A DNA stretch of 64,000 nt, from the NCBI RefSeq assembly GCF_025024155.1, contig NW_026251761.1:207885-271884 (forward strand), read 5' to 3'. A model generated the notes under the pieces. It saw only the letters and a list, made by a program, of their open reading frames with translations, ran no database searches and was not told where the DNA came from. The stretch is from Gamsiella multidivaricata (lineage: Eukaryota; Mortierellomycota; Mortierellomycetes; Mortierellales; Mortierellaceae). Of the stretch, positions 26,671-40,218 are shown piece by piece (within the stretch, counting starts at the first letter, position 1; the number at the start of each line of letters is the position of its first letter). The position numbers and the translations under genes are program-made.

Positions 26671-28923
26671 GGGTGGTGGCGCTTCTTCATATGATTCACT
26701 TTTGCCCATGGAGACTGAAGACGGTGGCGATCCTTATTAGGCGGACCGAGATGTTGGCCCGCTTTTTCAGAAGAAGTAAAGGACATCGGCTACAATCAAC
26801 GTAGGGCGGAATAAGACCTCATCTGTCAATTTGTCCCCATTAGTTTATTCTCTCATTGCGCATCGCCTCTTGCGCTTCATACAACCCATCGCAAACGTCC
26901 CGGAACATTAACGCACTAATCTCCGGTGCTGAGCTTTCCTATTCGGCTTCTCATTTAATTTGGCCTCGACCAATACTGTACATAGAGAGACACGTCCGAC
27001 GATCCGACCTTTATTCTTGGAATCCACCGTAAAAAGACTGCGTGCTGCTCAAGCTTGGTATGGTCAATGGTACCTATCTTCTTTCGAGTCGGAGTAGATT
27101 TGCATAAGTTTGATAAAGGAGGGTCATTGGCCATTCTTGAGCAAAGCAAAGACCATATTTTTTCACGAAATAGCAGCCCCTAGTGTCCGCTGTGAAGGGC
27201 TTGCATTGAGCGCAACGAAGAAGCGCATTTACCTCATGAAGGGATACAACAGCGTGGGCATTGCCATGTAAAATAGCATATGCCCAATGCAATGCATGTA
27301 CTCCACCGACAGTTCAGATTCAGACTGTGCCCAGTACACCACTGCTTTTGGCTTTTTTAGGCAGCCAAAAATTTGATGGCAACAAAAACATGCTCGGCAC
27401 CTGTGGACAGTTTCAAGCTGATCTCCTCGCGCGCCTGGTGCTTTCTCGCAAATTATCCTAGAGCTTAAGAGATCCAAGTGGGAGAAGAAGACGATAAAGT
27501 AAGTAGAGAAGACAAAAACAAAAGGAAGGACAAAAGCGCCTTGACGACCAAAGGACGACGGCCCAAGGATAAAAAAGACTCTTTAGCTAGCATGCAGGTT
27601 CTCGGCGCACAGCGCATGAGTCATTTCAAAGAAAACCGATACATATCGCCGAGTTTCTTTTTCAATGTCTTGCCCATACATGCGTTGAGCATGTCGTGCG
27701 AACCTTTTTAATCCCTCCTGTTCCTGCGGGAGCGCCTGATGATTTTTTTATTTCGCACGCGTGTTTTTTTTGGCGGCTATTGTTGGTCCCTGAAAGAGGT
27801 AGCGGTGGCGGCAGCTGAAGAAGGCTGGGAAGATGAAACCGTAGTCGAACTGACAGATGGGTGAAGCAAGCGAATGAAAATATGAGGCAGATCTGGTTTA
27901 GAGGCTCGCTGCGGTTTGATGGGTATGCTCATGACAGCTATCAAATGCCAGGTAGGTTGAGCTGGTCTAGCGAGTTGTGGGTCGATGCAGAGCCGGGGGG
28001 GTTCTACTAACATGGTGCTGCTGTTTGTGTGCGTGGATACAGCTTTGCTGTAGCTTCTGGGGCCTCAAGGGCCAAGGCTACCCGCACTGAATTCACGTAA
28101 GAACTCAGAGTACATTTTTTTATTGCCAGTTTTTCTTTGTCTCGGCCAGGTCAATAAGCTGCAAAGGATCAATAAGGTCGAATCACACGATGCAAGCAAT
28201 ATCTGAGTCCGAAGATCCATGGTGCCCAGACATGTGCACATCTCCCTCTGTTTCGTGATCGAGGCTACGAGCTCCCACCATTCTACCATTCTTGATGCCG
28301 ATCAGCAGTCAATGATCAATCGCACGGTAGACTTGTGTAACAGTTGACCGACAGCCAATGGATGACGAGAGTCTGTGGAGAAGAATAAGGCCCAGGCTGG
28401 AGAAATGACCAAGATTCGCGATCTATTCATCCAGCAAAAGCAACCACGCCAATCGATTCGCGACGGCTACATTGTTTAGGTAGAATGCTGCTGTTTTGGC
28501 CTCGGGGGCCATGTCTAAGGCATAATGGGAGCCCGAAGACCTTCGAAGAGTCATGTTGAGCACTCTCTAAGAGCAAGGTCAATCAATTCTTCAATTGCAC
28601 GATCTTCTTTCAGTAGTGTTGCTTGTCACGCCGAACCTCGGTCCCTCCATCTCTTGACATGAATGGCATCCTCTCCAGTCCATCCATTCACTTCGCCATA
28701 ACACACCTCCACAGCTCCTTTCCTCCGCCAGTCGTTGCAGTGGTGCAACTCTGCAGCGTAAAAGCAACAGCAGTCGAGCTGTTTCCTCTTTCCCTATTCC
28801 TATGACGCTCTACTTTTTCCCCCTTGCGACCATTCATTCTTTCGGACCTCACTCTGTCTCTGCTTTCTATTGTACGCATTGTAATATCACCTGTACTATC
28901 CCTAATAATAAAGTGCTGGCATC

Positions 28924-31900
28924 ATGGATCTCAACCACGACAGGTCAGTTGGTTATCTCACGCTCAGGATGATGCCCTTTTGAACACTTTCGGTTCGCCC
29001 GTTAAATGTATCCATTCTACTTACTTTTCGACTACAGTGCCACGGAACGGTACACCGAGACTTTGAACTCGGCCCTTACCTACTTCAGCTCGCTAGCACA
29101 GTCGAGTGCTGGCTGGAAACGACTCTCGTCAGCATCTGTCCGCCCATCAAGTATGGCATAACTGACAGTCGTGTTCAGATACTCAAACAAACAATGCCCG
29201 ATCAGTACTATGTCGTCTCACACTTCCCTATCCTGCTCCTCGTCCTTTAGGAAATGGTACGCCAGGATCGTCAGGCACTGGAAGAAGAGGCAGCAGCTCG
29301 GCATCATCATCGCTACTCAGTGCCACCCTGACCGGGGGGTCAGCAGCCTCGGCTGCAATCGAATCTCTATTGCCGTCCATTTCAGTGTCTAAGAAGAGTG
29401 TGCCAGGCAAATCAGCAGAGATTGTCAGGGCGAGCATCACACTCCCAGGATTAAACGAGCAGACTGATCTCGAGGACTGGAGAGCTGTGCTTGAGTGTAC
29501 TGGAGCCCGAAAGATCTGTAAGAATCAAGATTTTTTTTTTTCTAGATAGATAACATTACGCCTCTCTCGAATTGTTTTTCTGAAATACCCTTATTATTTG
29601 ATGCAATTGATGGATAGGGGATCCAATGGTGGAGAGTTCATCGGTCTTGATGACCTTGGATGATTCCACTTGTATAACAAAAACACTCTTCAAGACAACT
29701 TGGCCAACGAGGTATGGATTCTTCAATCCAAATCGAGCACATGGCCTTGGATGATGCTTTCTGATCCATGGAACCAAGTGGAGCTAAGATAATTATGCTC
29801 ACTAATCGCTGTTATGCATTGCATGTGAGTTACAGCCCTAGAGATGCCCTTCTCATCGAGACAACTCTTTTGGACCATAACGCAGTGTTGCACATCGCCA
29901 CGTCGATCAAACCATCAGAGGACGACCCCATTTTTTTGCGACCCTCGCCCCCACATGTGCGCGCCTATCTGCCGCTCGTCGTGTGGCATATTCAACTCGT
30001 TCCTGCAGATCTGGATGACACGGCTTCTTTCACGTCCTTCAACTCATTAACGGCCTCGCAAAACAAACCTGTGATGCCTCGCCATTCCATCCGGGTCAGC
30101 TTCTACTACCAAATTGATATGAGAGGATGGGCCATCAATTCTTCAGTCTCAATGCAGTCGCATGTTCCGTCGTGTATCGCCAATGTCTATCGATTACTGA
30201 GACGCCAGGGAGTACCACCGCATGTCAGCCGACACAGTTCCAGGATACAGCTGGACTTGAATGAGTATGATCCTACAACAGGAATCTACGAACTTCGCTA
30301 CGATGTCATTCCTGCTGACTCGGACAATTTGTTGACGGAGCGACGGACTATCTCGAGCGCGGTGAAACAATTTCGCCTGGGTGGCCCTCTCATCGAGGAA
30401 GATCCTGAACTGATTCAAGAAAGCCGAAGCTCATCGAACATACCACAAGAATTGCTGTTATCAGATGAGGACGAAATAGACGAGCTGGATAATGAACATT
30501 CCAACGAAGCGTTACGGACCGGCTATGTGGACGTGGAGCTGGATGGCGAGAAATGGGGTCTGGGCACCGATATCGTCGTACACATATTCATGAATGATAT
30601 TGAAGATGAAGAGTTCGTTCAAGAACATGTGGAGTGTCTCAAATACATGGGCCGAGATCGTTATATTCTCCGGATGAAGCATACGGAAATTGACTCGCAC
30701 CAGGGCGCCATCAACGTCAAGCTTCGGATTGAGCGGATACCGCAGCAGCAGCAGCACTCGGGAGGGACTAATCTCCTCAGTCATCAGCAACTTCGATTCC
30801 AGCGTCAGCAGCAGGAACAGGAGCGACAAAACCAACAACATCAAGAGAAGGGCCAGGATCAGATTACCCCATGTGACATGAGCGGAATGATTGTATCGGT
30901 AAATGGCCAGGAAAAAAACATCTTGCCTCTTCATCGACCATCCATGCAGGGCGTCAAACGAGGCAGTATGTCGTTACAGGAACAGCTGGAGCTCAGTCAG
31001 CAGATTGTGCAAGAGGTCGATGATAGTCCATCCCACTGGCGCGGAGGTTCCGATAGCCACGATGGACTGGAAAGCAGGACGACAGTATCACCATTGCTCC
31101 TGATGTCATCTTCGATGTCGATCACGAGGCAGAGTCTTAACCGGAGTAGCCAAAGTATTTTAAGCAACGGCACCAGCACCATGTCGCCTGGAAACTCGAA
31201 CCCTAGCAAGGTCAACAGCAGTTACAGTTACTTCAACTCTCTGTTGCATGAACCGGCATCCTCATGGAAGGCAATTGTGAAGCAACGCGGTGTTCAGGTC
31301 TCAAAGCTCGAAGTTCAGGGACATGCACATGGAATCGTCAAAGGCGAGGGTGTCTTTGAGGACTACTCGATCTGGGACATCAAAGCGGCGCTGGATTGTG
31401 CCTCAGCGCGAAAGATTTGTATGTCCCTTCTATGCCATTTTATTTTACTTGTGTAAGTTGGTATTGAACCCGGGGACAAACATTTATTGACATGTGTGTT
31501 TATTCTAATCATAGGGGATAAGATGTTTGACGAATCGCACATGCTCATGCAAGCCACGCCGAGTTCGACCCTGAATTATGTACGATTAAAAGGATTCTGG
31601 CCTACAAGGTAATTCAGCAACGATGTTCACGCATAAGCCCTTGAACATTGCCCCTCCTTGCGGATGAGAGCATCTAACAGCAGAGTCGTTTTGTACTTAT
31701 AATCTTCTTCATAGCCCAAAGGATATGGCGATCCTGAACACAACCTTTGTTACAAAGGATGCCATTCATTACTTCACCACTTCCGTAGATGATACAAATC
31801 AGTTTCCGTCGATTCCGCCTCCAGTCTCTCCGTTTGTTCGTTCAGAGGTCGTTGTCTCTGGCTGGTATGTGGAAGCGGTTAAGCCTAAGAGCGTGCGTAT

Positions 31901-34900
31901 CGTCTATATTGCGCAGGCCTCACCCACAGGCTGGGTAGTACCGGGAACGGCCCTCGGCGCTATGACGACCGAGATGCCACTCTGCGTGGCAGAGGTGATT
32001 AAATACTTAGAGACGTATGGTAGCCCACCCACGCTGGTCAGTATTCGCAGGGGACGCGCGCTGGGTGTCGACTACTCGCATGCGAACTCGACTTTTCGGC
32101 TGGAATACGTCCAGGACAGCAATCCTATCTTTTCAGGACATAGGATATCGTCACAGCAGCATCAGCAACAGCAGCAGCAGGCTCAAAGGAGGGGCACGGC
32201 TGATTACGCAGTAGGAGTCAGAGCTGTAGAAAGTACACAGTTTAGTTCGCCAAAGATTGGACCAACAGACAAATTGCTGGCGGAGATACGCTTGGACGCT
32301 CGAGCGTGGGCCCGGAATGGAGACTGCGAGATCATGATTGATCCGCCGCCATCTAAGGTTACTTGCAGTAACGTTCCACACGATGGCACTGGATATAGGT
32401 TGCGGATCGAACACTCGAGCGGGCGCGCAGTTCCAGCAGGTGGAAAGGTCCTTGTGATGGCACGAAAGTCTGCAAAGCCGGGCTGCGGTATCGTCGTCAA
32501 TGGCGTGGCCATCAAGATGCCGTCTATGGAGCATTTAGAAGGATGGACGCACCGAAAGGGACCGTCGTCAGAGAAGGATAGAGCACTTACATTGTCGCTG
32601 GTGGATGGTGTTTTGTCAGATAAGGAGAAGCAAGATGAGGATGACGATGACGGCGCGGGCACGAAAGCACACCACAAGGACACTTCAGTATCTCTTTCAG
32701 GAGAAAGCAGCCATGTGCAGGGTTTCCAAATGCCAGCAAATGGTTTGGACAAGAGGCGCTCGCCATCCGCAGTTCTGACGCCATTGCAGTATGCACAGGG
32801 AGCCATGGAGCTGTTGACAAGGATCAAAGCCGATGCTGAGGACAGTTGGACAATTGTTTCTGACAGCAAAGGTGGTATGAGAGTGACCAAACGATTCATG
32901 CCGACCGAGATCTCTGACCAAGTTCCTCTGGTCCGTGGCGAAAAAGTCATTGAAGGCTTCTCTCTGGAGGAGATAGCGACAGTGATCGGGACTCTCGGAA
33001 CACGACCGAAACGTAAGTACTGAACCCCCCTAATCGATTGTTCTGCGCATCATTTGTACAGAAGATTCTTTGTTAATGACCATTTTGACGTCTTTAAAAA
33101 CAGTCGACGGTTTATACGAATCTGGCGAGATGCTTGAGTCGTTCGGTGCAGGATGCGCCATATATCACTATGTGCTCAAGAGTTACTTCCCGCTGCCGCT
33201 CCCGTAAGTCTTTTTGAGTACGATCAAATCCTGGGACACCTTATACTATCCTGTTCCCTCACGATAGGCTTCTTCTCTTTAGTGCTCGAGATCTGTACTT
33301 CGTAACTGTTACTGCCTCAGCGGACGCCAGCGCCCGTTGTCCTCAGATTGTTATTCTCTCGACATCCATTCCCTCGGAAGCTGCGCCCAGTCTTCCTGCA
33401 CCTCCCTCTTCAAAGCCACCGCATCTTCGTCCACGCGCGCACCTGCATCTATCAGCGTGGATTCTGGAGGGCATCGATCCATATAGCTCCAGCCATCCTA
33501 TTCCCTCAACCCGCGTCACTTACATGACGGCATTGGATCTGGGCGGATCGGTTCCTCAAAGGATCAGTGGCATGCTTCAGACGACTTTTCCGAAAATGAT
33601 TACCCAAGTCGAAAACTATTTGCAGCTCCAGGCAGCGCCACCAATTGTGAGGATTCCGGAGCAAACGATTGTTGGGCAGCCCATAGGTAAGACCTTATCA
33701 TCCGTTGATTTCCTATGGATACCGTCTATACAGCTTGTGCTTTGTTCTGCGTGGCATCTGACCGTTTTCCCCTTGATTTCAGACGTAGATGCCCTCTCAA
33801 TCGATGACAACAGGCAGGAAAAGCCACTCGTTTTACCATCGATCATACCGTGGAATCAGCCTACCAACAGGATCCTCACACGAGAATTTAGGCTGAAGGA
33901 CTCGTACTTTGAGATCTTGGTTCTATTCGATCAGTTTCGACTTTATCCATCTCGACTGGATTTGGCAACCGAGAGACGTAGCAGAAAAGCCAAAAAACCT
34001 CATGAAAAGTTGAGAAGCGATAGGGGACGGGTGATGGATGTGGATCAGGGCGGACAGGAGACGGCGGAGATGACGACTCTTGATGCTACTGAGGAGAAGA
34101 CAAAGAACCGGACGGTCTTGGAGCTGGTGGTGGATTTGAAGCAGTATCCAGTAGGCTACAATATCATAACCAGCATCAAAGTTGACCCCGAATTCTTGCT
34201 TCAGCACAAGCAACAGCGCGACATGGGATTGAAGCAGCAGCAACAGATGGCAAACCTGACACCAAATCTCAAACTTGCAGGATCGACATCTGCAGCCTCG
34301 CTGACAACCGGTGTTGCCTCAGCCGGCAGTAGATTTATTGGAGGATTTGACGAAGGCGGATCTGCGATCGATAATAACAATCAAGTCTCTTATGATGGGG
34401 ATATTGGCTACTCTGGGTGGTCAAAAACACCAACTTCTGAGGCTGCGAGTAGCGGAACTGGAATCGCAGCGGTACTTGGAAGTTCAGCCAATGTTCCGCG
34501 TGCTTTACCGTCATCGACCTCATTGATCAGGATCCTGCCGCCGCCTATTACGGTCAATGTAATTGACATACCGCCTGCTCCCTCACACTCGTCCTCACTT
34601 TCGGGAATTTCGAGGAGAAGGAAGCATTTGATTATCATCACCGTCCCAGAAGCCGAAGTGAGCGTAACACATGCTAACGCTCAGTATCAAGCAGCAGCAG
34701 CAGCAGCATCTTTGGCATCAAAGGGATTCGCACCGCACATTATATCTGGAACGACTGCTAAACCGGTTGTAACTACGGGTTCTGTCAGCGGCACCACATC
34801 CACAATGTTTTCCGCAGAGGATCGTGTTGACTCAAAGCAAAGTCGTCATCAGGCGTCCTCGAACTCTTCTCACGACGCCGATTCAGCTATTGAGGCTATC

Positions 34901-36616
34901 AGGCCAGCGCTCTCTCCTAATAACACACCAGTCCCACCAGAGGCTGCCAAGCCAACTCATCAGTCGGCACAGGCGGGGCAGGATCTTGAGACGCGGATGT
35001 TCCAGTTTGGCGTCAAGATCGACCGACTAGAACACAAGAGCCTAGATCACTCTGCTCTTCAAGTTACCAAGGACAGCCTTGACACGGCAGCTGACGAGAA
35101 AGAATGGGATGGAAAGGTCATGGTGGATGGTATACCCGCTAAGGTTATCACAGGATGGTCCAGGCAGGAACTTGGCTTCTTGGACGGCATGATGGAGGAT
35201 GATGGCGAAACTTCAGGGCAGCAACGAGAACGTGGACAGTCATTTGCGAAAGAGAGCTCGCAGCGCAATGACGCGTATTCTGACAGGCGTAGAGAAGCTC
35301 CGAGCTCCGAGGAAGAAGACGACGAGCCTCAGTCTGGAAACCAAGAAGACGGCGAAGGACTTGGTCCAAAGACTACCACTCGTCGAAAGAAGCACCGACG
35401 ACAGCAATTGGCCAACGTGAATGAGAATCAGGAGTCAGGGCTGGCCAATGTCTCCCACCGCAGTTCAACCGGAATCACTTCTGACGAAGGCACGAATAGG
35501 ACAGACACGACAGGATCAAACACGCGCCCAACGAGCTCCATGTATGGCTTGTCCAACTTTTTGATGAGTGTTGGGTTGTTGGGGGATAGCTCCACTAGGG
35601 GATCCAAGGCGGATCATGACCCAACAACCGGGGCACCAAGTGACGATTATAGTCATTCAAGTGTCGAGTATGATGACTTGGATGACGACCGTACAATTCG
35701 TGCGAGCAAGAGTGTTATCAGAAGTAGGCTCAGTGGGATCCTGAGTAATAACGAAGGCAAGAGCAGGCGCGGTGGCGGCGAAAGGGAGCGGAGAGATGAC
35801 GATCACGACCTCGATCTGGAGAGTTTGCATGGCTCCATTGTCTTTGAAGATTATGGAGAATACTCGGATGATGGATATAACAACAACGGCGGTCCGCACG
35901 GGAGCGTGCATCATGGAGAGGGAAAGGACAAGGAAATTTCTGACTGGGCGAGACACAGCAGCTCGGTCCGAAGAAGGAAAGGCAAAGAGGTCGTGTCAAG
36001 CGACCATCATCGTGAACATGAGCAATCTTCCTTGAATATGTTGCGCGAAGGGGATCGTGGGCGTGACCACAGCTTAGAGCTAGATTCGGAAACAACCTCT
36101 TCGAATGTGAACCGCCACCATTATCGCCGACGCGGCAGCCGATCCTCGATGCATCAGAACGGACGAAGTGGGCAGACGGTTGTGCGACGACATGGCTCAA
36201 CAAACGGGGCTGATCACCCACGATTCCGCGGCAGTAAGCTGTATTCATATAGCTTCAGGAACCTGTTCTGGTCTGCTGTTGCATGTTTCCTGGTCGGATT
36301 GCTGCTGAGAATCTATGTGATCGGACCATCGTTCCTTAAGGCCGTCTCGTCCACGTCGGGCTCCAGTGCTAGCTCGGCGACTTATTACTACTACTACCAT
36401 GCGCCCAAGCAGTCAGCGGTATCATCATCGTCCTCAAGAACGCTGTTGCCAACAGACGGTGCAGGGAGTCGAGGTAACCAGCATGCCCGTGCTCGGGAGG
36501 ATGTAATGGATAATACTGTTTGGCCGCATGGGATCCGGGAAGTCTTTACGGTCCGCCGTCTCCTGGGCTGGGATTTTGTTCTTTTGGCTTATCCGACCCA
36601 GGATGAACAGCGGTAG
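28924..36616 (+). CDS. giant START-like domain protein with C-terminal membrane anchor
   Basis: Ten exons (28924-28943, 29038-29150, 29251-29517, 29618-29711, 29779-31418, 31515-31608, 31715-33012, 33104-33203, 33283-33686, 33783-36616) sum to 2287 aa. START/Bet v1-like segments recur. The first runs from about residue 115 (DWRAVLECTGARKIWDPM) to WPTSGAKIIML, and the second from about 690 (WDIKAALDCASARKIWDKMF) to WPTSPKDMAILN. A further ARDLYFVTVTASAD segment and long beta-rich parts follow. Residues 1344 to about 2165 are mostly disordered and charged. One membrane span, LFWSAVACFLVGLLLRIYVIG, lies at about 2171-2191, followed by a short tail. START domains bind lipids in a hydrophobic cavity, so membrane-anchored lipid sensing or transfer is the likely role (inference). 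Lipid specificity cannot be read from the sequence. Confidence 0.85.
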
Positions 36617-36806
36617 TCAGCATAGTCTCCACGGTAAAGTCAGCTAATGGCACTGTAGTACTATGGCTTTGTGGAAGTGAAGTCTTGCTTCCTTTACAAA
36701 TTTTCAGTCTTGCTGCAAATGCCATTGTAAATAAAGCAATTGAACAAGCGTTGTATGCGAATTGTTAGTCTTATTGAATGTGATAAAAGCTATGGCCAAG
36801 ATGTAT

Positions 36807-39746
36807 TTACAGGGCATCAAAGTTGATGATGTGCAGTGCCTTTTTCCGCTCTCGTTCGTCTTCACGCTATGGACGAAGTACCAGAAGAAACAAGTATAAG
36901 TAACAGAATACACAAAACAAGGGACAAACGGCTCTGAGGATGACTATAAAAATTAACAATGTCTTTACCTTCTCCATCCAATTGAGTCCAAGGACAACGC
37001 CTGCCAGCATCGCAATAGTGGTTGCGAGGACAACAAACACCCAGGGAACATAGTCTCCTGGCCGGACATACAGCTCCAGTGTCCACTCGTCTGGTCCACC
37101 TTTCTTCTCTGCAAAGGTCGATGACACATTCTCCCCGAGCTGCTCTCCGGGAGCCAAGCCATATGCATCTGTATCCGGTTGCTGAGGAGGACGCGACTCG
37201 TCCTCCGCCTGGTACGGAATAATGATCAGCTGTGAGTTTGGAATGACACCTGCGTAGGTCGTGTAATGCTCAGGCTGGTTTCTGGTCACACCCACAAACA
37301 GCTCTTCCACGTAGTTGTTGGTTCGACCCAATCCAAAAAGCGAGTATGGCAGCGAGAGACCCAAATAGGTCGAGAATGGGTACTGAGCCACCTGGTTCGC
37401 TCGCTTCTTGCCAGAAGTGTCAAGTACTGTAAACTTAAACGTCGCGCCTGGATAGTTGACTCCAAAGGGTTTGGCCCCAGCCTTGGCGGGCTTCGTATCG
37501 TATTGGCCGCTCCAAGTTGGGCTAACACCGTTAGAGGCAAGGGTCTTCAAAAAGAAGGCGTCGTTGAAGTAGTTGTTGTGGATCATGGTGATAGCCCTTC
37601 CTGCCGCCTGTTGTCCAGTCACGCTCCTGAGCAACATAATATCCACAGTGCCCTGGTAGAGTTCAAAGCAGGAGATGAAGTCAGATTAGCTGGGTACATT
37701 TTGTGTGATCTTCTCGCATGGAAAAGCGTCAAGGAAATAAAAAAGGGCCACCTACGTCCTCATCGAGATCAAGGAACGCGGCAGCGCGGACGTCCTGCAC
37801 GGAATTCAGCGCATCCGCTCCCTCTGTGACCTTAACAAAGGTCCGTCGTTTGGCGGCGACAGCTGAAGGCATGCATACGCTATCGTCACTCGAGCACAGG
37901 ACTGACTGCAAGAGTGTTGCACTCGCGGGCTGATTGCTATCTCCTGCTGTGCCACTGACAACCAACAGATCAGGGTATCCGTCCAGATTGTAATCACCCA
38001 CATGAACCGCCACTGGAAGTTTGCCCTTGAATCCAGGGTCCGTCAGAAGCAACTGTTGCCCCTCAGGCAGCACGTCGCTCAGCGGGAATCGCACAAGTGC
38101 CTGTAAAAGATGGGGAGATGTTAAATATGAGAATATCGACACGAAGGGGGGGGGCATTCTAAAGCCTTTTACTCTTACCCCTGGATCTGTATTGTGATCT
38201 GGATCAACATTGAACTTGAAATTTGGATCCGCCACACAAAGATTCGTGACTTGACGACACTCCTTCTGGCCCTTGGATGTGCATAATGGGACTTGCTGGT
38301 TGTAGTACACGTAAATGGAGCAAAGGCCTTTGGTATCGCAGGCAGGCACCACGAGATCGACTGCTCCATCGCCATCAATGTCTGCAAATGCGACCTGTCC
38401 TGATCCTGCGGGCAATAGTCCACTCGCGCCGAATGAAAAGCCCTGGTCTTTATTGTTCACATAAATCACATAGCTGTGCTGATCCTTGACAGCATCGTAA
38501 CATGTTAGGAAGATATCTATTCTCGAAATCGAAAGAAGTGTCGGTCATATTTCACTTTAGTAAAACCCAAGGTTGCCGACTAAAGACAATGTATATCGCT
38601 CGTACCTGCTAAACAATCTCCATTGATGTCAACAAAGGCGCTAGAGTGCGGATCAGAGAGCGTGCATGCTGGTCCAGGTTCGCCCGTGAAATTCATTGGT
38701 GCCCTATTAAAACAAAAGTGGGTGTGTAAGTAAGTACCTTGCTTGCAAATCAGAATAAATATGAGGCGCATCATTTATTTTCTGAGTGGTTACCGCAGAT
38801 CTCATCAAATTCCTTACACTTCAAAGATCTTTCCTGGTGTTGCTTGGGAGTACACGTTCTTCCAAACAGACAATGAACTGGCTCCTGCCTGATATCCCTC
38901 AAAGGCATATCCCAGTAAGTCCGTCAGCATATCACCATTATAGTCGAACGCCATGGGCTGGTGAGGGGTTGCAGACGGAACTGTGATGAAATTGGGATCT
39001 AGTGCATTAACATAAAAAATTAAAGACCAGAAAAATCAGTACTACGATACTGTGGTGGATCCTCCGCATATTTGCAAGTAAGAACGATTCTTTACCCCAT
39101 CCACTGTCAATGTCGCCTAAATATACCCGCATCATCAGTTCTCCATTGGGATTGTGCACGGGATCTGCCTGGCCCATAACTAAGAGATCAAGTTTGCCAT
39201 CGTGGTTGAAGTCCCCTGGAACAATATTGGTGATGATGAATGGCTGCGGTGTCTGGGCAATAACGACCGTTGCCGACGGGAACAAAATGAAGGACCATGT
39301 GGCTAGAAAAAAGCGGAGAGGAGACCAAATATCGTTCGGTTAACAAAGGGTCGGTGCTCCCGCTGCTGAGATCTATGAATCGTGTTTCACAAAGGGATGA
39401 GTTACCATGATCCCAGAGATATACGCTGAACGAAGTTTGGTCATCCTTCAGGGTGATGATGTCCGTGCTATTTTTTTCCAACCGATGAAAGCGGTAATTG
39501 GAAAGCATCCTGGCACGGTTAGTAGCAGGTAGCATATCCATTCTGAAAAGAGCGCCATGTAGGTTGTCGCTCTTACTATTTGTCTCCATTGAAGTCCGCA
39601 AACGCTGCAACAGTGCCCTGGATATCTTTGAGGTTCACATTTGAGTCAACGTTATAAAGTCCACTAGTGGGGTACTTTCTGGCAAAGGTTGATCCGATAG
39701 CGAACGTGAGCGCCAAGACTGTTGTGCTTGCGACTATCCTCATCAT
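36807..39746 (-). CDS. ITFG1/LINKIN-like FG-GAP repeat membrane protein
   Basis: Nine exons (39746-39577, 39467-39406, 39302-39096, 38998-38818, 38703-38606, 38516-38179, 38100-37756, 37652-36969, 36866-36807) sum to 714 aa with every phase matching. A signal peptide (ASTTVLALTFAIGSTFA) precedes an extracellular beta-propeller. Its blades carry calcium-loop motifs: DFNGDKYTD, DFNHDGKLDLL, DYNGDMLTDLL, DINGDCLADIF, DIDGDGAVDLV, DYNLDGYPDLL and DLDEDGTVDIM. Near the C-terminus comes one membrane helix (WVFVVLATTIAMLAGVVLGL) and a short charged cytoplasmic tail ending NFDAL. This is the architecture of human ITFG1 (TIP/LINKIN), a cell-surface adhesion-related protein. In a fungus a secretory-pathway or cell-surface role is inferred. 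It is convergent with the START-like gene (190 bp between stops). Confidence 0.93.
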
Positions 39747-40167
39747 GGGTGACTGTGCGTGTCAAGGATGAGGAGCTGAGTCCCGTTGATGCTCGTAAAA
39801 GATGGCGAGAATGAATCCACTTGCTGAGTTGAATACGCTGAGGGGCTCTTTGAATGAATGTGCGCGTTCTGGTTGTCCTTGTAATAAAACGAAAGCGGTG
39901 TGGCAGAACAAAGGGAAGAGGGGAGGGTGAGCAGAGAACGCTGATAGCCCCTATTTGCACGTGATCATTCCAAGTTGAGGGGGGCACCTCATCGATGATA
40001 GAGAATGCTTTGCCATAGACACATAGACGAGCACACAGAGAGACAAGGCAACAAGAAGAATCGTTATATAGTTTTCTGATGGATATGATAGATATGGTTT
40101 ATTTTTGAATACGTTCCTGTCTCCCGGCCCACTCATCTTCCTCCTCCACTCGTGATCCTGTTGTCCC

Positions 40168-40218
40168 GTTGCACCCGTTGTGCCCGCTGCTGTTCTGTTG
40201 CACCCGTTGTGCCCGCTG
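40168..40218. repeat. 22-bp direct duplication
   Basis: The 22-bp sequence beginning GTTGCACCCGTTG occurs exactly at 40168-40189 and again at 40197-40218 (offset 29 bp), upstream of the ITFG1-like gene. Confidence 0.9.

Larger units (their letters stand above)
21072..28923. other. gene-poor 7.8-kb region
   Basis: This is the largest stretch without a confident gene, between the divergent forkhead (-) and START-like (+) genes. It contains short tandem repeats (21547-21583; 22060-22130), two pairs of exon-like segments of a possible membrane protein (22856-23315 and 24415-24671, - strand), a histone H2A pseudogene (26310-26670) and a small ankyrin-like scrap near 27240-27310 (-). From 27.5 to 28.9 kb I see only short unrelated open frames, with the START gene promoter at the end. 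Confidence 0.5.

Noticed and set aside
27777..28289. Two - strand open frames ending SFRDQQ and SAGSLGP
   Set aside because: Short, no family resemblance, and no consistent splice join between them.
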